Assembly: GCA_001803165.1 (NCBI GenBank)
Contig: MHAZ01000017.1
Location: forward strand, 434,001-498,000
Origin: Stygiobacter sp. RIFOXYC2_FULL_38_25
Lineage (GTDB): Bacteria; Bacteroidota; Ignavibacteria; Ignavibacteriales; Melioribacteraceae
Reading direction: 5' to 3'
Length of the DNA: 64,000 bases
Shown: piece after piece, positions 7,568 to 17,149 of the stretch
How the letters are laid out: every line of letters begins with the position of its first letter
Numbering within the stretch: position 1 is the stretch's first letter
Position numbers and translations under genes: made by a program
Notes under the pieces: model-generated
What the model was told of the DNA's origin: nothing
Database searches by the model: none
The model's input: the letters and a program-made list of their open reading frames with translations, nothing else

Positions 7568-8971
7568 ATGCTTTCATTACTAATTAAAAAAGAATTGAAG
7601 GAAATTATCGGTTCATCAAAGTTTGTTTATAGTTTTGCAGTTAGCGCGCTTCTAATATTAATTACATTTTATGTGGGCGCTAAAAATTATCAGATAAACA
7701 AAAGCCAGTACGATGCGGCAGTAGCGGAAAACATCCGCTCGATGTCCGGCGTTACCGACTGGCGAATGATAAACCACAAAATATTTCTGCCTCCGCTTCC
7801 TCTTGCTTCACTGGTCTCCGGAATTTCCAACGATGTAGGAAGAAACATCGGGATGCAAGGAAGAGGAGAACTGATTGCTAAAGACAGTAAATACAATGAA
7901 GAGCCGATCTTTGCGGTTTTTCGTTTTCTCGATCTGAATTTTCTTTTTCAAATCATCTTATCACTCTTTGCCATTCTCTTTTGCTACAATGCAGTCAATG
8001 GAGAAAAGGAGAGAGGAACACTCCGCTTAGTTTTTTCCAATGCCATACCGCGCGATACATTTATTCTTGGTAAAGTGCTCGGCTCAACAATAGCGCTGAT
8101 ATTGCCGCTGCTTGTCCCGATGCTTATTGGATTTCTACTATTGCTGGTGTTAGGTGTGCCGATGTCATTCGAAGATTGGATGAAACTGTTTCTGATTATT
8201 GTAACCGGATTTTTACTCTTCAGCGTGTTCATTAATCTTTCTGTGTTTGTTTCAATCATTACTAAAAATTCAGCCACTTCATTTCTTCTTCTTCTTGTTA
8301 CATGGATTTTCTTTGTGCTCGTTATTCCCAAAACATCCGTGCTTATTGCCGGACGCGCGGTAAATGTTCCTTTAATTGATGAACTGAATACAAAGAAGAA
8401 TCAATTTTCGATGCAGTTAAACCGGGAACACTTTAACTCGCTTAGCGGATTCAAACCAGCTAACAAAGACAACTTCATGCAAGAATTCCAGCAGTTCATG
8501 GAGAAGAACAATCAAGCGCGCGAAGAAAAAACAAAATCGTTCAATGAAAAACTTAACCGGGAAAGAATTAACAGACAGGAAGTGCAGCATGCAGTGGCTC
8601 TAAACCTAGCCCGCATTTCTCCAAGTGCAAGTTTCTCTCTTGCGGCATCAAGCTTTGCGGGAACTTCTCTTAATCTCGTTTCCAATTACAGAGAACAAGC
8701 GGATAATTATCAAAAGCAGTTCGCAAAGTTTCAGCAGGAGAAAACCGGCATGACGAGCGGAGGCGGGGGAATGATGTTTGTTATACGCACCGACGGCGAT
8801 AAGAAACCGCCCGAAATTAACCCGGCAGAACTTCCCAAGTTTGAATTCAAACCCGCTTCTTTTTCTGCTTCGCTCGGCAGCGGTTTAATTGATATCGGCT
8901 TATTGTTTGTTTTTAACATCATCTTTTTTGCAGCCGCATATTTACGATTTCTAAAATTTGACTTACGCTAA
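7568..8971 (+). CDS. ABC-2 type permease, subunit 1
   Basis: A 467-residue membrane protein with a first membrane helix at about 20-40, a periplasmic segment, and a core of five further helices around residues 125-265, including the conserved NGEKERGTLRLVFSNAIPRD coupling region. A long soluble, Gln/Asn/Lys-rich segment follows (about 275-430, including a Gly run SGGGGMM) before a last helix at about 440-460. It is clearly paralogous to the next gene. RBS AGAGGA precedes the ATG. Likely one half of the heterodimeric exporter energised by the ATPase at 6771. Confidence 0.88.
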   Translation: MLSLLIKKELKEIIGSSKFVYSFAVSALLILITFYVGAKNYQINKSQYDAAVAENIRSMSGVTDWRMINHKIFLPPLPLASLVSGISNDVGRNIGMQGRGELIAKDSKYNEEPIFAVFRFLDLNFLFQIILSLFAILFCYNAVNGEKERGTLRLVFSNAIPRDTFILGKVLGSTIALILPLLVPMLIGFLLLLVLGVPMSFEDWMKLFLIIVTGFLLFSVFINLSVFVSIITKNSATSFLLLLVTWIFFVLVIPKTSVLIAGRAVNVPLIDELNTKKNQFSMQLNREHFNSLSGFKPANKDNFMQEFQQFMEKNNQAREEKTKSFNEKLNRERINRQEVQHAVALNLARISPSASFSLAASSFAGTSLNLVSNYREQADNYQKQFAKFQQEKTGMTSGGGGMMFVIRTDGDKKPPEINPAELPKFEFKPASFSASLGSGLIDIGLLFVFNIIFFAAAYLRFLKFDLR

Positions 8972-8983
8972 TTAGGAGGAACA

Positions 8984-10453
8984 ATGTTTAGACTTTTAGT
9001 TGAGAAAGAATTAAAGAACATTATACAGAGTCCGAAATTTTTAGCGACATTTCTTACATGTTCATTCTTAATTCTATTGAGCATTGGTATTGGAATAAAT
9101 GAATATTTCAATATGATGGAGCAGTACAACACGGCGAAAAACTTAGCTAAGACGGAAATGGCACAAGCCCGCTCTTGGATGGCATTATCTGCCAAAGCAT
9201 TCAGAGAGCCAGATCCGATGCAGATATTTTCTGCCGGTGTTAATTATGATATCGGCCGCTACTCTATTGTGCATGAAAGGCAAGATTCCAAATTGCAGAA
9301 CAGTGTTTATTCGGATGATCCAATCTTCGCAGTGTTCCGCTACATGGATTTCACTTTCATCGTAACTGTTGTCTTTTCTCTTTTCGCGATTTTGTTTACG
9401 TATAATACTGTTAACGGCGAAAGGGAAAACGGAACAATGCGCTTGGTGTTTTCGAACGCAATTCCCCGTTCAACATTCATCTCGGCAAAGTTTGTCGGCT
9501 CCTGGCTTGGATTAGTAATCCCTCTTCTTGTACCAATACTTGTTGGATTGCTTTTACTAGTAGTTTTTAAAGTACCCTTATCTGCTGCACACTGGATTAA
9601 AATTATTATGCTGATTTCAACTTCAGTTCTCTATTTAACTTTCTTTATTGCGTTCGGAATATTGATTTCCGCCGTAACAAAATATTCTTCCGTTTCATTT
9701 ATGATTCTTTTAGTCTCGTGGATTACACTTGTGTTTATCATTCCGAGAATTGGAGTAATGACCGCATCTCAATTTATTTCTGTACCCACCGTTGCGGAAC
9801 TTGAAAGCCAGAAGGACTCATTTTCCAAAGCGAGATGGGAAAAACATTACGGAGAAATTGAAAAAGTATGGCGCGCGCGTAATGCAGAAATGAATGGAAT
9901 GAGCGAAGCAGATAGACAGAGTTACAGAGAAGAAAACGAATACAAATGGTTTGAAGAGGATGATAAAGTAAGAAACGAAGTTCAGAAAGAAATAACTGAA
10001 TACTCAAGCAAATTGAGCGATGATGTGCGCAACAGAAAAGCCACACTGGAAAATTTAGCTTTGAATATTTCCCGCATTTCCCCAGCTTCCTCATTTCAGT
10101 TAGCAGCAATGAATCTTTCTACATCGGATATTAATCTGAAGAACAGATATGAAAAGGAAATCCAAAACTTCCGGCAAACATTTTCCACCTTTACACAAAA
10201 GAAGCAGAAGGAAAGCGGCGGGCAAGCCGGCATGTTTAGAATCTCTATAGATTCTCAGAGCGGAGTTAAAATCAGCTCTGGACGGGATGAGAGCTCTCTC
10301 AATTTACGAGAAGTGCCTAAGTTCACACAGCCAAGTCATACAATTTCTCAAGCGGTTGTTCCTACAATAATTGATATTGGACTGATGATGTTCTTTACAC
10401 TTTTCTCTTTTGGCGGCGCTTTCTTCTCATTCAATAAATATGATTTAAGGTGA
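8984..10453 (+). CDS. ABC-2 type permease, subunit 2
   Basis: A 489-residue paralogue of the preceding permease with the same plan: N-terminal helix, periplasmic stretch, helical core containing NGERENGTMRLVFSNAIPRS, a long charged soluble region (about 265-460) and a C-terminal helix. The two proteins share length, helix spacing and the ISRISP(S/A)(A/S)SF segment in the soluble region. It begins 12 bases after the previous stop with GGAGG before the ATG. The extended soluble segments between helices are unusual for ABC-2 permeases and may contact the PDZ or adaptor-like partner. It ends the operon. Confidence 0.88.
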   Translation: MFRLLVEKELKNIIQSPKFLATFLTCSFLILLSIGIGINEYFNMMEQYNTAKNLAKTEMAQARSWMALSAKAFREPDPMQIFSAGVNYDIGRYSIVHERQDSKLQNSVYSDDPIFAVFRYMDFTFIVTVVFSLFAILFTYNTVNGERENGTMRLVFSNAIPRSTFISAKFVGSWLGLVIPLLVPILVGLLLLVVFKVPLSAAHWIKIIMLISTSVLYLTFFIAFGILISAVTKYSSVSFMILLVSWITLVFIIPRIGVMTASQFISVPTVAELESQKDSFSKARWEKHYGEIEKVWRARNAEMNGMSEADRQSYREENEYKWFEEDDKVRNEVQKEITEYSSKLSDDVRNRKATLENLALNISRISPASSFQLAAMNLSTSDINLKNRYEKEIQNFRQTFSTFTQKKQKESGGQAGMFRISIDSQSGVKISSGRDESSLNLREVPKFTQPSHTISQAVVPTIIDIGLMMFFTLFSFGGAFFSFNKYDLR

Positions 10454-10480
10454 TTGATAAAATTAAACCGTAGTAAAAGT

Positions 10481-10508
10481 AACTGCCGGGTTAGTCAATC
10501 CGGCAGTT
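10481..10508 (+). terminator. Hairpin after ABC operon
   Basis: A perfect 9-bp stem AACTGCCGG/CCGGCAGTT with a 10-base loop lies 27 bases after the permease stop. No strong T tract follows, so it may act as a weak terminator or a transcript-stabilising hairpin. The remaining bases up to 10679 hold no recognisable gene. Confidence 0.45.
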
Positions 10509-10679
10509 GCTTAAAAAACTGATAATCTGCTGAAAACGATATTTTTTTGTTTCTGTCGCCAACTATTCCCCAAAATATATCCTCACGCGAATCCTTTGTA
10601 AGATAGATGCATCTTACGAAGTGCGGATTTATTGTTTCCGTAAAAAATCTAAAATGAAACAAAGTATAGGAAAAACAAA

Positions 10680-11048
10680 ATGGTAGAACATTTAACAAAA
10701 CAAACATTTTTAGAAAAAGTGTTTAATTACGAAATAAATAAAGAATGGAAATTTGAAGGCTCTCTGCCGGCTGTAATTGATTTTTGGGCAGAATGGTGCG
10801 GTCCTTGCCGTATGCTCGGTCCGGTCATTGATGAGTTATCTAAAGAGTATGAAGGAAAAGTAAACTTCTACAAAATTGATACTGAAACTGAAACGGAATT
10901 GGCGTCTGCATTTGGTATCAGAAGCATTCCTTCTCTTTTATTTATCCCGGTTGATGGTCAGCCCAAGATGGCAAGCGGCGCTTATCCAAAAGAAGATCTA
11001 AAAAATATTATTCAGCAAGAATTAAATGTATCTACACTTGTTGTATAA
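10680..11048 (+). CDS. trxA: Thioredoxin
   Basis: A 122-residue cytoplasmic thioredoxin. The active site is WCGPC in FWAEWCGPCRMLGP (about 39-52) and the cis-proline loop is IRSIPSLLF. It has a slightly long N-terminus (LTKQTFLEKVFNYEINKEWK) typical of Bacteroidota/Chlorobi thioredoxins. There is no signal peptide. It reduces protein disulfides using thioredoxin reductase, which is not in this window. A membrane-bound TlpA-like protein follows 41 bases downstream, so the two may share a transcript and a redox role. Confidence 0.92.
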   Translation: MVEHLTKQTFLEKVFNYEINKEWKFEGSLPAVIDFWAEWCGPCRMLGPVIDELSKEYEGKVNFYKIDTETETELASAFGIRSIPSLLFIPVDGQPKMASGAYPKEDLKNIIQQELNVSTLVV

Positions 11049-11089
11049 CTAAAATTATCAAATACAAAGACTGAGTTTGAGAGATTAAT

Positions 11090-11695
11090 ATGAGCAAAAG
11101 ACCGAGCGGAAAAGTGAAATATCAGCCTTCATTCTTTCAGAAAAATAAAAAATGGATTTACACAGGCTCAATAGCCGGCGTCATCATAATTTTTCTATTG
11201 CTAAATAATAAGAGCTTATTATTTGGTAAAGGTGATAGCGAAGGCTCACTTCCGGCAAACTATGCCGGTTCTGTGGGAATGAGTCCGGTAGAAGCCCCTA
11301 ACTTCAAACTGGAAACTATTTTAGGAAATCAGCTTAAGCTCTCGGATTATAAAGGCAAAGTTGTAATTCTTGATTTCTGGGCTACATGGTGTTCACCTTG
11401 CCGACGCGGCATTCCCGATTTAATTGAGTTAAAGGAAAAGTATGCTTACGAAGGATTAGAAGTCATTGGTGTTTCAGTTGATACAGATACTAAGGGAGAT
11501 GTTATTCCATTCGTAAAAGAGAATGGGCTTAATTATCCGGTCGTTTTTGCCGACGCTGATGTTACTGAGCGGTATGGCGGTATTAATTCCATACCAACTT
11601 CTTTTGTAATTGATAAAAACGGTAAAATAGTTGCGAGCTATGTTGGTTTAACTTCTATTTCCGATTACGAAGAACAGATTAGAAGATTGCTATAA
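11090..11695 (+). CDS. TlpA-like membrane-anchored thiol-disulfide oxidoreductase
   Basis: A 201-residue protein with a single N-terminal membrane anchor (about 23-41, WIYTGSIAGVIIIFLLL) after a basic cytoplasmic tail, then a periplasmic AhpC/TSA–TlpA-type thioredoxin domain. The active site is WCSPC in FWATWCSPCRRG (about 101-112) and the cis-Pro loop is NSIPTSFVI. Proteins of this type reduce disulfides in exported proteins or in cytochrome c maturation. It follows the cytoplasmic thioredoxin gene. The specific partner is not shown by the sequence. Confidence 0.9.
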   Translation: MSKRPSGKVKYQPSFFQKNKKWIYTGSIAGVIIIFLLLNNKSLLFGKGDSEGSLPANYAGSVGMSPVEAPNFKLETILGNQLKLSDYKGKVVILDFWATWCSPCRRGIPDLIELKEKYAYEGLEVIGVSVDTDTKGDVIPFVKENGLNYPVVFADADVTERYGGINSIPTSFVIDKNGKIVASYVGLTSISDYEEQIRRLL

Positions 11696-11944
11696 GAGTA
11701 ACAAAAGTTTGGCAGTTTGGTCAAGCAGTTATTTTATTTTGTTACTCTCTCCCAGCACATATCGTTAAAAAGTTTTTAAATCCTTCAGAATCTTTCAGAA
11801 GTTTCTAATATCATCTTTTTCACCTAAAATCCCGCGATTTTTATCAAAAAAAGTGCTTCTAAGTTGTGGTCTAACTCCATATTTTGATAGCAACGGAAAA
11901 ATTTAATTCCTAAAAATTTTGAAAACTCCTAAAAAGAGGAAATC

Positions 11945-14191
11945 ATGAGCGTAACAAAAGAAGAAGCATTAAAGTATCACAGCGAAGGACGAAAAGGAAA
12001 AATTGAAGTAGTGCCAACGAAGCCGTGTTACACTGCAAGAGAACTTGCACTTGCCTACACGCCGGGTGTTGCCGAGCCGTGTAGAGAAATTGAAAAGAAT
12101 GATGATGATGTTTACAAGTACACTGCAAAGGGAAATTTAGTTGCTGTAGTTTCTAATGGAACAGCGGTTTTAGGTTTGGGAGATATTGGTCCTCATGCCG
12201 GTAAGCCGGTTATGGAAGGCAAGGGTGTGCTGTTTAAAAGATTTGCTGATATTGATGTGTTCGACATTGAATTGAAAACTCACGACCCGAAAGAAGTTAT
12301 TCGCGCAGTTGAATTGCTTGAACCGACTTTTGGCGGAATTAATCTTGAAGATATTAAAGCACCGGAGTGTTTTGAGATTGAGGAAAGATTAAAAGAAACA
12401 ATGAACATCCCGGTATTTCATGATGATCAGCATGGAACCGCAATTATTTCTTGTGCAGCTCTAATCAATGCAACAGAAGTTGCCGGAAAAAAATTAAGCG
12501 AAATTAGAATTGTTGTTTCCGGTGCAGGTGCCGCAGCTATTTCTTGCTGCAAATTATATGTTGCCGCAGGAGTAAAGGTAGAAAATATTTCAATGTTTGA
12601 TACCAAAGGTCATGTTCATAAAAGAAGAACTGACCTAAATAAGTACAAAGAAATTTTTGCTCAAAAGATTGAGTATAAGGATTTGGCTGACGGCATGAGA
12701 GATGCTGATGTATTTGTTGGTCTCTCTAAAGGAAATATTGTTTCTAAGGAAATGGTTAAGAGCATGGCAAAGAATCCTATTGTATTTGCTATGGCTAATC
12801 CTGACCCGGAAATTACATACCAAGATGCAACCGACGCACGCGATGATATAATTATGGCAACCGGAAGAAGCGATTTTCCAAACCAAGTTAACAATGTTCT
12901 TGGCTTCCCATTCATATTCAGAGGTGCTTTGGATGTACGCGCAAGTAAAATCAATGAAGAAATGAAGATGGCAGCTACACTAGCATTGGCTTCTCTTGCA
13001 AAAGAAAAAGTTCCGGAAGTTGTACTCAATGCTTATGGTGGAAAAGAATTTTCGTTTGGACCGGAATACATTATCCCGAAACCGTTTGACCCGCGCGTTC
13101 TTTGGTATGTAGCACCGGCTGTTGCAAAAGCTGCAATGGATACCGGCGTTGCTCGTAATCCTATTACAGATTGGAAAGCTTATAAGGAAGAATTGCAAGA
13201 GCGCCTTGGATTCTCTACAGAGATTGTCCGTGTAATGGTTCATAAGGCACAAAAGAATCCTAAGAAAATTGTTTATCCTGAAGGTGAAGAGGAAAAGATT
13301 ATCCGTGCGGCTCATTCTGTAGTTTTAGAGAATATTGCCAGACCGGTTCTTATCGGCAATGAAAATCTCATCAATGCTAAAATTAACGAACTCGGCTATC
13401 AAACTTCCGATTTCGAAGTTGTTGATCCGGAAACCTATACAAAGACAGATAACTATGCACATGCATTGTATGAAAAGAGGCAAAGAAAAGGTATGACTCA
13501 CCGCGATGCCCACGTTGTTATCAAAGAGCCCAACTATTTTGCATCTATGATGCTTGAAGCCGGCGATGCAGATGCTTTAATCGGCGGATTAACTTATCAC
13601 TATCCGCAAACAATTCGTCCGGCATTACAATGTATTGGCGTAAAGGAAGGATTGAAACTCGTAAGTGGAATGTACATTGTCATTATCAAAAGAAGAATTT
13701 TCTTCTTTGCGGATACAACAGTAAACGTTGATCCAAATCCGGAACAACTTGCAGAGATAGCAATAACAACTGCAGATACTGTTAAAGGGTTTGATATTGT
13801 ACCAAAGATAGCAATGCTTTCTTTCAGCAACTTTGGCAGTACGCCATACGAGCAATCTCAAAAGGTAGCAAAGGCAACCGCAATTGTTAAGAAGCTTCGC
13901 CCGGATTTAATGGTTGATGGCGAAATGCAGGCCGATACAGCTGTTTTACATGAAAGGTTGGAGACTGAATTTCCATTCTCTACATTGAAAGGAGGAGCCA
14001 ATGTTTTAATCTTCCCAACTTTGGATGCCGGAAATATTGCCTACAAACTTTTCCAACGATTAACCGACGCTACGGTAATTGGTCCAATCTTAATGGGAAT
14101 GAAAAAACCGGTACATGTAATTCAGCGCGGCGATACCGTACAAGACATTATCAACATGAGTGCTATTGCAGTTGTTGAAGCAAGCAAATAG
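11945..14191 (+). CDS. maeB: NADP-dependent malic enzyme (malic enzyme–phosphotransacetylase fusion)
   Basis: A 748-residue MaeB-type enzyme that decarboxylates malate to pyruvate with reduction of NADP. The N-terminal malic enzyme half (about 1-425) shows [14 protein letters not shown], the metal/substrate region [11 protein letters not shown] and the nucleotide-binding loop VSGAGAAA. The C-terminal half (about 430-748) is a phosphotransacetylase-like domain ([13 protein letters not shown]), which in this family is regulatory, responding to acetyl-CoA in characterised members. Full family length. The ATG follows AAGAGGA. It appears to be a single-gene unit, ended by the terminator at 14234. 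Confidence 0.95.
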   Translation: MSVTKEEALKYHSEGRKGKIEVVPTKPCYTARELALAYTPGVAEPCREIEKNDDDVYKYTAKGNLVAVVSNGTAVLGLGDIGPHAGKPVMEGKGVLFKRFADIDVFDIELKTHDPKEVIRAVELLEPTFGGINLEDIKAPECFEIEERLKETMNIPVFHDDQHGTAIISCAALINATEVAGKKLSEIRIVVSGAGAAAISCCKLYVAAGVKVENISMFDTKGHVHKRRTDLNKYKEIFAQKIEYKDLADGMRDADVFVGLSKGNIVSKEMVKSMAKNPIVFAMANPDPEITYQDATDARDDIIMATGRSDFPNQVNNVLGFPFIFRGALDVRASKINEEMKMAATLALASLAKEKVPEVVLNAYGGKEFSFGPEYIIPKPFDPRVLWYVAPAVAKAAMDTGVARNPITDWKAYKEELQERLGFSTEIVRVMVHKAQKNPKKIVYPEGEEEKIIRAAHSVVLENIARPVLIGNENLINAKINELGYQTSDFEVVDPETYTKTDNYAHALYEKRQRKGMTHRDAHVVIKEPNYFASMMLEAGDADALIGGLTYHYPQTIRPALQCIGVKEGLKLVSGMYIVIIKRRIFFFADTTVNVDPNPEQLAEIAITTADTVKGFDIVPKIAMLSFSNFGSTPYEQSQKVAKATAIVKKLRPDLMVDGEMQADTAVLHERLETEFPFSTLKGGANVLIFPTLDAGNIAYKLFQRLTDATVIGPILMGMKKPVHVIQRGDTVQDIINMSAIAVVEASK

Positions 14192-14233
14192 AATTGTAAC
14201 CTATTCTTGGTTATAAGCGTCTTAATGTACGGA

Positions 14234-14261
14234 GGGCTTGAGCGATCAAGCCCTTTTCTTT
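14234..14261 (+). terminator. Rho-independent terminator after maeB
   Basis: The 8-bp stem GGGCTTGA/TCAAGCCC with a GCGA tetraloop is followed by TTTTCTTT. It lies 43 bases after the maeB stop and before the TTG start of the next gene. Confidence 0.85.
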
Positions 14262-14309
14262 ATCTAAATTGCATTCGGTTTTTCATATATTTTATAAGTA
14301 AAAAAGATT

Positions 14310-14945
14310 TTGTTAAAATTGGTAAAGAATATTCTTTACATAATAGCCAGCGCTACTATCTTTTTTGCCGGGCTCGTTTTTTACGGAGTAATTTTAAATT
14401 CTACTGAAATTACTTTAGATGAAGCTATGGCTGAAAAGGGAATTACAAAAATTGTTGACGCTAAAATTATAGTGGATAGGAAGAACTTTCGTCTCGAGCT
14501 TTATTCCGGGAAGGTTCTTGTAAAAACTTACAAGGCTGTTTTCGGAAAAAATAATAGTCTGGTGAAAACTTCCAAGGATGATAAAGTAACACCGCTTGGC
14601 GATTACAAAATTTGCCGGATGGATACAGCTGTTAAGTATCATAAATTTTTGAGATTGAATTATCCAAATCCCAGTGATGCTGCTGAGGGTTTAACGCGTG
14701 GCTACCTAACTAAAGATGAATTTGATGCTGTAATACTGACGCATAAATTAAATGAATGTACCCCAAAGGAAACTCACTTGGGTTCCGAAATTGGTATTCA
14801 TGGCATTGGAACTTACGATGTAATTTTTCGTAATCTTCCGTTTAGTTTTAACTGGACAAACGGCTCAATTGCAGTGAGCAACCAAAATGTAGATGAGTTG
14901 TACAAAGTTCTTAAAGTTGGTACTCCGGTTTCCATAACTTACTAA
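14310..14945 (+). CDS. L,D-transpeptidase (YkuD) fold protein with Ser in place of catalytic Cys
   Basis: A 211-residue protein with an N-terminal membrane anchor/signal (about 7-30) and a YkuD-type domain from about 47. Visible family features are KIIVDRKNFRLELYSGK, TPLGDYKI, the histidine motif IGIHGIG and the C-terminal block NGSIAVSNQNVDELY. In active enzymes of the YafK-like branch that last block reads x-G-C-I-A-V; here codon 186 (14865-14867, TCA) gives Ser, so the nucleophilic Cys is missing. It may be a non-catalytic peptidoglycan-binding relative, or use Ser. Starts with TTG; no earlier ATG fits. It sits 7 bases before the outer-membrane protein gene, suggesting a shared envelope role. 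Confidence 0.8.
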   Translation: MLKLVKNILYIIASATIFFAGLVFYGVILNSTEITLDEAMAEKGITKIVDAKIIVDRKNFRLELYSGKVLVKTYKAVFGKNNSLVKTSKDDKVTPLGDYKICRMDTAVKYHKFLRLNYPNPSDAAEGLTRGYLTKDEFDAVILTHKLNECTPKETHLGSEIGIHGIGTYDVIFRNLPFSFNWTNGSIAVSNQNVDELYKVLKVGTPVSITY

Positions 14946-14952
14946 AGAGAGA

Positions 14953-17082
14953 TTGTTGAACTTACGCTTGCTCAAAATATTTTTTCTTTTGATTCCAATT
15001 GTTGTGTGGTCTCAACAAAACCGGTATGAACTAACAACACTCGAGTTTACTGGAAACAAGTATATCTCTTCGGAAAATCTTGCAAGTGTAATTTACAGCA
15101 AACAGTCGCCCGGCTGGATTTCTCAATTTGTAAATAAATTTACAAGCATTGGCGGTAAAGCTATTTATTTTGATTCACTTCTCATTCGCTCTGACCTTGC
15201 TGTTCTCAAAACATATTACAAATCCAAAGGGTTTTTCAAAGCTAAAATCAGCTCTAAGTTTGAGCTTGATGAAAAAGGTAGAGAAGCTAAGCTTACGTAT
15301 CTGATTGACGAAGGAACTCCGGTTTATTTTCACTCGATGACTATACGGGGATGTGAGCTGGTAGCGCTTGAGTTTCAGGCTGTTATTTGGGAAAACACCC
15401 GCGTTGACACAAACCGGATTTATGAAGATGCTGTTGTTGATGAGAGGAAAAATTTTGCGCTTACTTTCTTAAAGAATAATGGTTTTATGAATGCTTCTGT
15501 AGAGAAGCCCGATGTTACTATTGATACAATGAAGAACATTGCAGATATAGTAATTCGTTATAATACCGGTAAACGCTACAGAATTGCAGACTTGTACACT
15601 ACAAAAACCGGGAAGGGAATGGATCTGGTAGCAGATTCCTTAATAAAAGAATTATCCGGATTGAAAAAAGGCAATTGGCACAGCAACTCAGATATACAAC
15701 GCGCGCAAGTAAGATTGTACCGTACTAATCTTTTTGAATCTGTAGGTGTAATTGGCGTCATTACAGATACTGTGAATAATACGGTCCCGCTAAATATCAA
15801 TGCTACAATTGGTTTGCTCAATGATCTTTCCCCCGAACTGATTATGAACAATGAGGACAACGTTTTTAATCTCGGTGCCGGAGTAAACTATAACCGTAAA
15901 AATTTTCTCGGCGGGGCGAGGAAACTTACAGTTGGGACTTCTATAGCGGCTCAGAACCTTTCTCAATTCATAAAGAATCCATCTTTTTCCGATACCACTT
16001 TTTACGGTTATGCCGATGCGCGAATTAGTTTAGAACAACCATTCCTTTTCGGGTTGCCAATTAATGTTAAACTTGAGTCCTACTACACTTTGCAAAGAAG
16101 ATTGAATGAAGGGTATAACTCGGTTATATTTGGTTCCCGGCTTGGTTTCGATTTCGAATTACCGCCCAACGTTTACTTTAATACCCTTAGTACTTATCTA
16201 AACAATGAACGTTCGGAATATTCATACAAAAAAGAATATTTAATTGATCTCGCGAGCAAACTATATCAAGGTAGGAACGGATACTCGAAAGAAGTTGCAG
16301 ATTCTGTTGCAACGGATTTTGTAGAAAACGATCTTAAATCCAGAAAGTTTGCCAGTACTAACGTAACACTGGGTACCAGCTTTGGGGCAAATAAAACCAA
16401 CGATTTTCTTTATCCTACCAAAGGCTACTCTCTCTCCTTCTTGATTGAAGATGCAAACTCAATGGCTTATGTATTCAACAAACTCTTTGGAACTGATTTT
16501 AACCGTCCGCAAAGTATTAAAACAGTTGCTACAGCAGTCTGGTATCCAAATGTATATAACACAAAAACAGATGCACTCGGACTCAAATTTAAAGTTGGAC
16601 AAATATTTACTTATCGCGGTAGCAAAGATGAAATACCGATAAGCCAGAGGCTATATGCCGGCGGTAGCAACTCCGTAAGAGGCTGGGGAACTCGTGATCG
16701 CGAACTCGTACCTGAAAATCAATTATTAAACTTAAGCAGCCTATCTCAGGACGATATTGAAGCTCTACTTGTGCGAAACGCAGCGACCGGCGGATTTTTC
16801 CTATTCGAAGGTTCTATTGAAACCCGCCATAAGTTTTTGGGAAATTTTGGAGCAACTCTTTTCATTGATTACGGCAAAACCTGGAATAATTATACAGAAT
16901 TTCGTTTTGACCAAATTGCAGTTGCCGTTGGATTCGGCTTCCGTTTCTACTCAGAATTTATCCCATTCCGTCTTGATTTTGGCTTAAAAGCCTACAATCC
17001 GGCAGACCGGCGAAGTATGTTCAATAAACGCTTCTGGAATGAAGTTCTTCAGATTCACATAGGAATCGGCGAAGCCTTCTAA
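14953..17082 (+). CDS. BamA/TamA-family outer-membrane protein
   Basis: A 709-residue protein with a signal peptide (about 1-20, ending VVWSQ), POTRA-type repeats over about 25-285 (for example YELTTLEFTGNKYISSENL and YKSKGFFKAKISSKF) and a C-terminal 16-strand-type Omp85 barrel. The barrel shows RLYAGGSNSVRGWGTRD, matching the conserved VRGF/VRGW loop motif, and ends in a beta-strand. This places it in the Omp85 superfamily (outer-membrane protein or lipid insertion). Starts with TTG just after AAAGAGAG. At this length, and next to a YkuD-fold gene rather than lpxD/fabZ or skp, it is more likely a TamA-like paralogue than the main BamA, but this is inference. Confidence 0.87.
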   Translation: MLNLRLLKIFFLLIPIVVWSQQNRYELTTLEFTGNKYISSENLASVIYSKQSPGWISQFVNKFTSIGGKAIYFDSLLIRSDLAVLKTYYKSKGFFKAKISSKFELDEKGREAKLTYLIDEGTPVYFHSMTIRGCELVALEFQAVIWENTRVDTNRIYEDAVVDERKNFALTFLKNNGFMNASVEKPDVTIDTMKNIADIVIRYNTGKRYRIADLYTTKTGKGMDLVADSLIKELSGLKKGNWHSNSDIQRAQVRLYRTNLFESVGVIGVITDTVNNTVPLNINATIGLLNDLSPELIMNNEDNVFNLGAGVNYNRKNFLGGARKLTVGTSIAAQNLSQFIKNPSFSDTTFYGYADARISLEQPFLFGLPINVKLESYYTLQRRLNEGYNSVIFGSRLGFDFELPPNVYFNTLSTYLNNERSEYSYKKEYLIDLASKLYQGRNGYSKEVADSVATDFVENDLKSRKFASTNVTLGTSFGANKTNDFLYPTKGYSLSFLIEDANSMAYVFNKLFGTDFNRPQSIKTVATAVWYPNVYNTKTDALGLKFKVGQIFTYRGSKDEIPISQRLYAGGSNSVRGWGTRDRELVPENQLLNLSSLSQDDIEALLVRNAATGGFFLFEGSIETRHKFLGNFGATLFIDYGKTWNNYTEFRFDQIAVAVGFGFRFYSEFIPFRLDFGLKAYNPADRRSMFNKRFWNEVLQIHIGIGEAF

Positions 17083-17119
17083 TCTCCAATTTATTCTTTT
17101 TTAGCAGACCATTTTTAAC

Positions 17120-17127
17120 TAAATTTG
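17120..17127 (+). promoter_or_regulatory. Candidate Bacteroidota-type -7 box for yicC–gmk–rpoZ
   Basis: TAAATTTG matches the TAnnTTTG consensus 22 bases before the yicC start. No clear TTG -33 box is seen at the usual distance, so support is moderate. Confidence 0.35.
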
Positions 17128-17149
17128 CCCTCACTTTTCCCGAGGTATT

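Noticed and set aside
10495-10707. 70-codon minus-strand ORF between permease and thioredoxin
   Set aside because: It runs through the hairpin and the start of trxA, has no recognisable domain, and its composition is that of noncoding AT-rich DNA.
14207-14407. Small plus-strand ORF after maeB
   Set aside because: It spans the maeB terminator and overlaps the YkuD-fold gene in another frame; no ribosome-binding site or family match.
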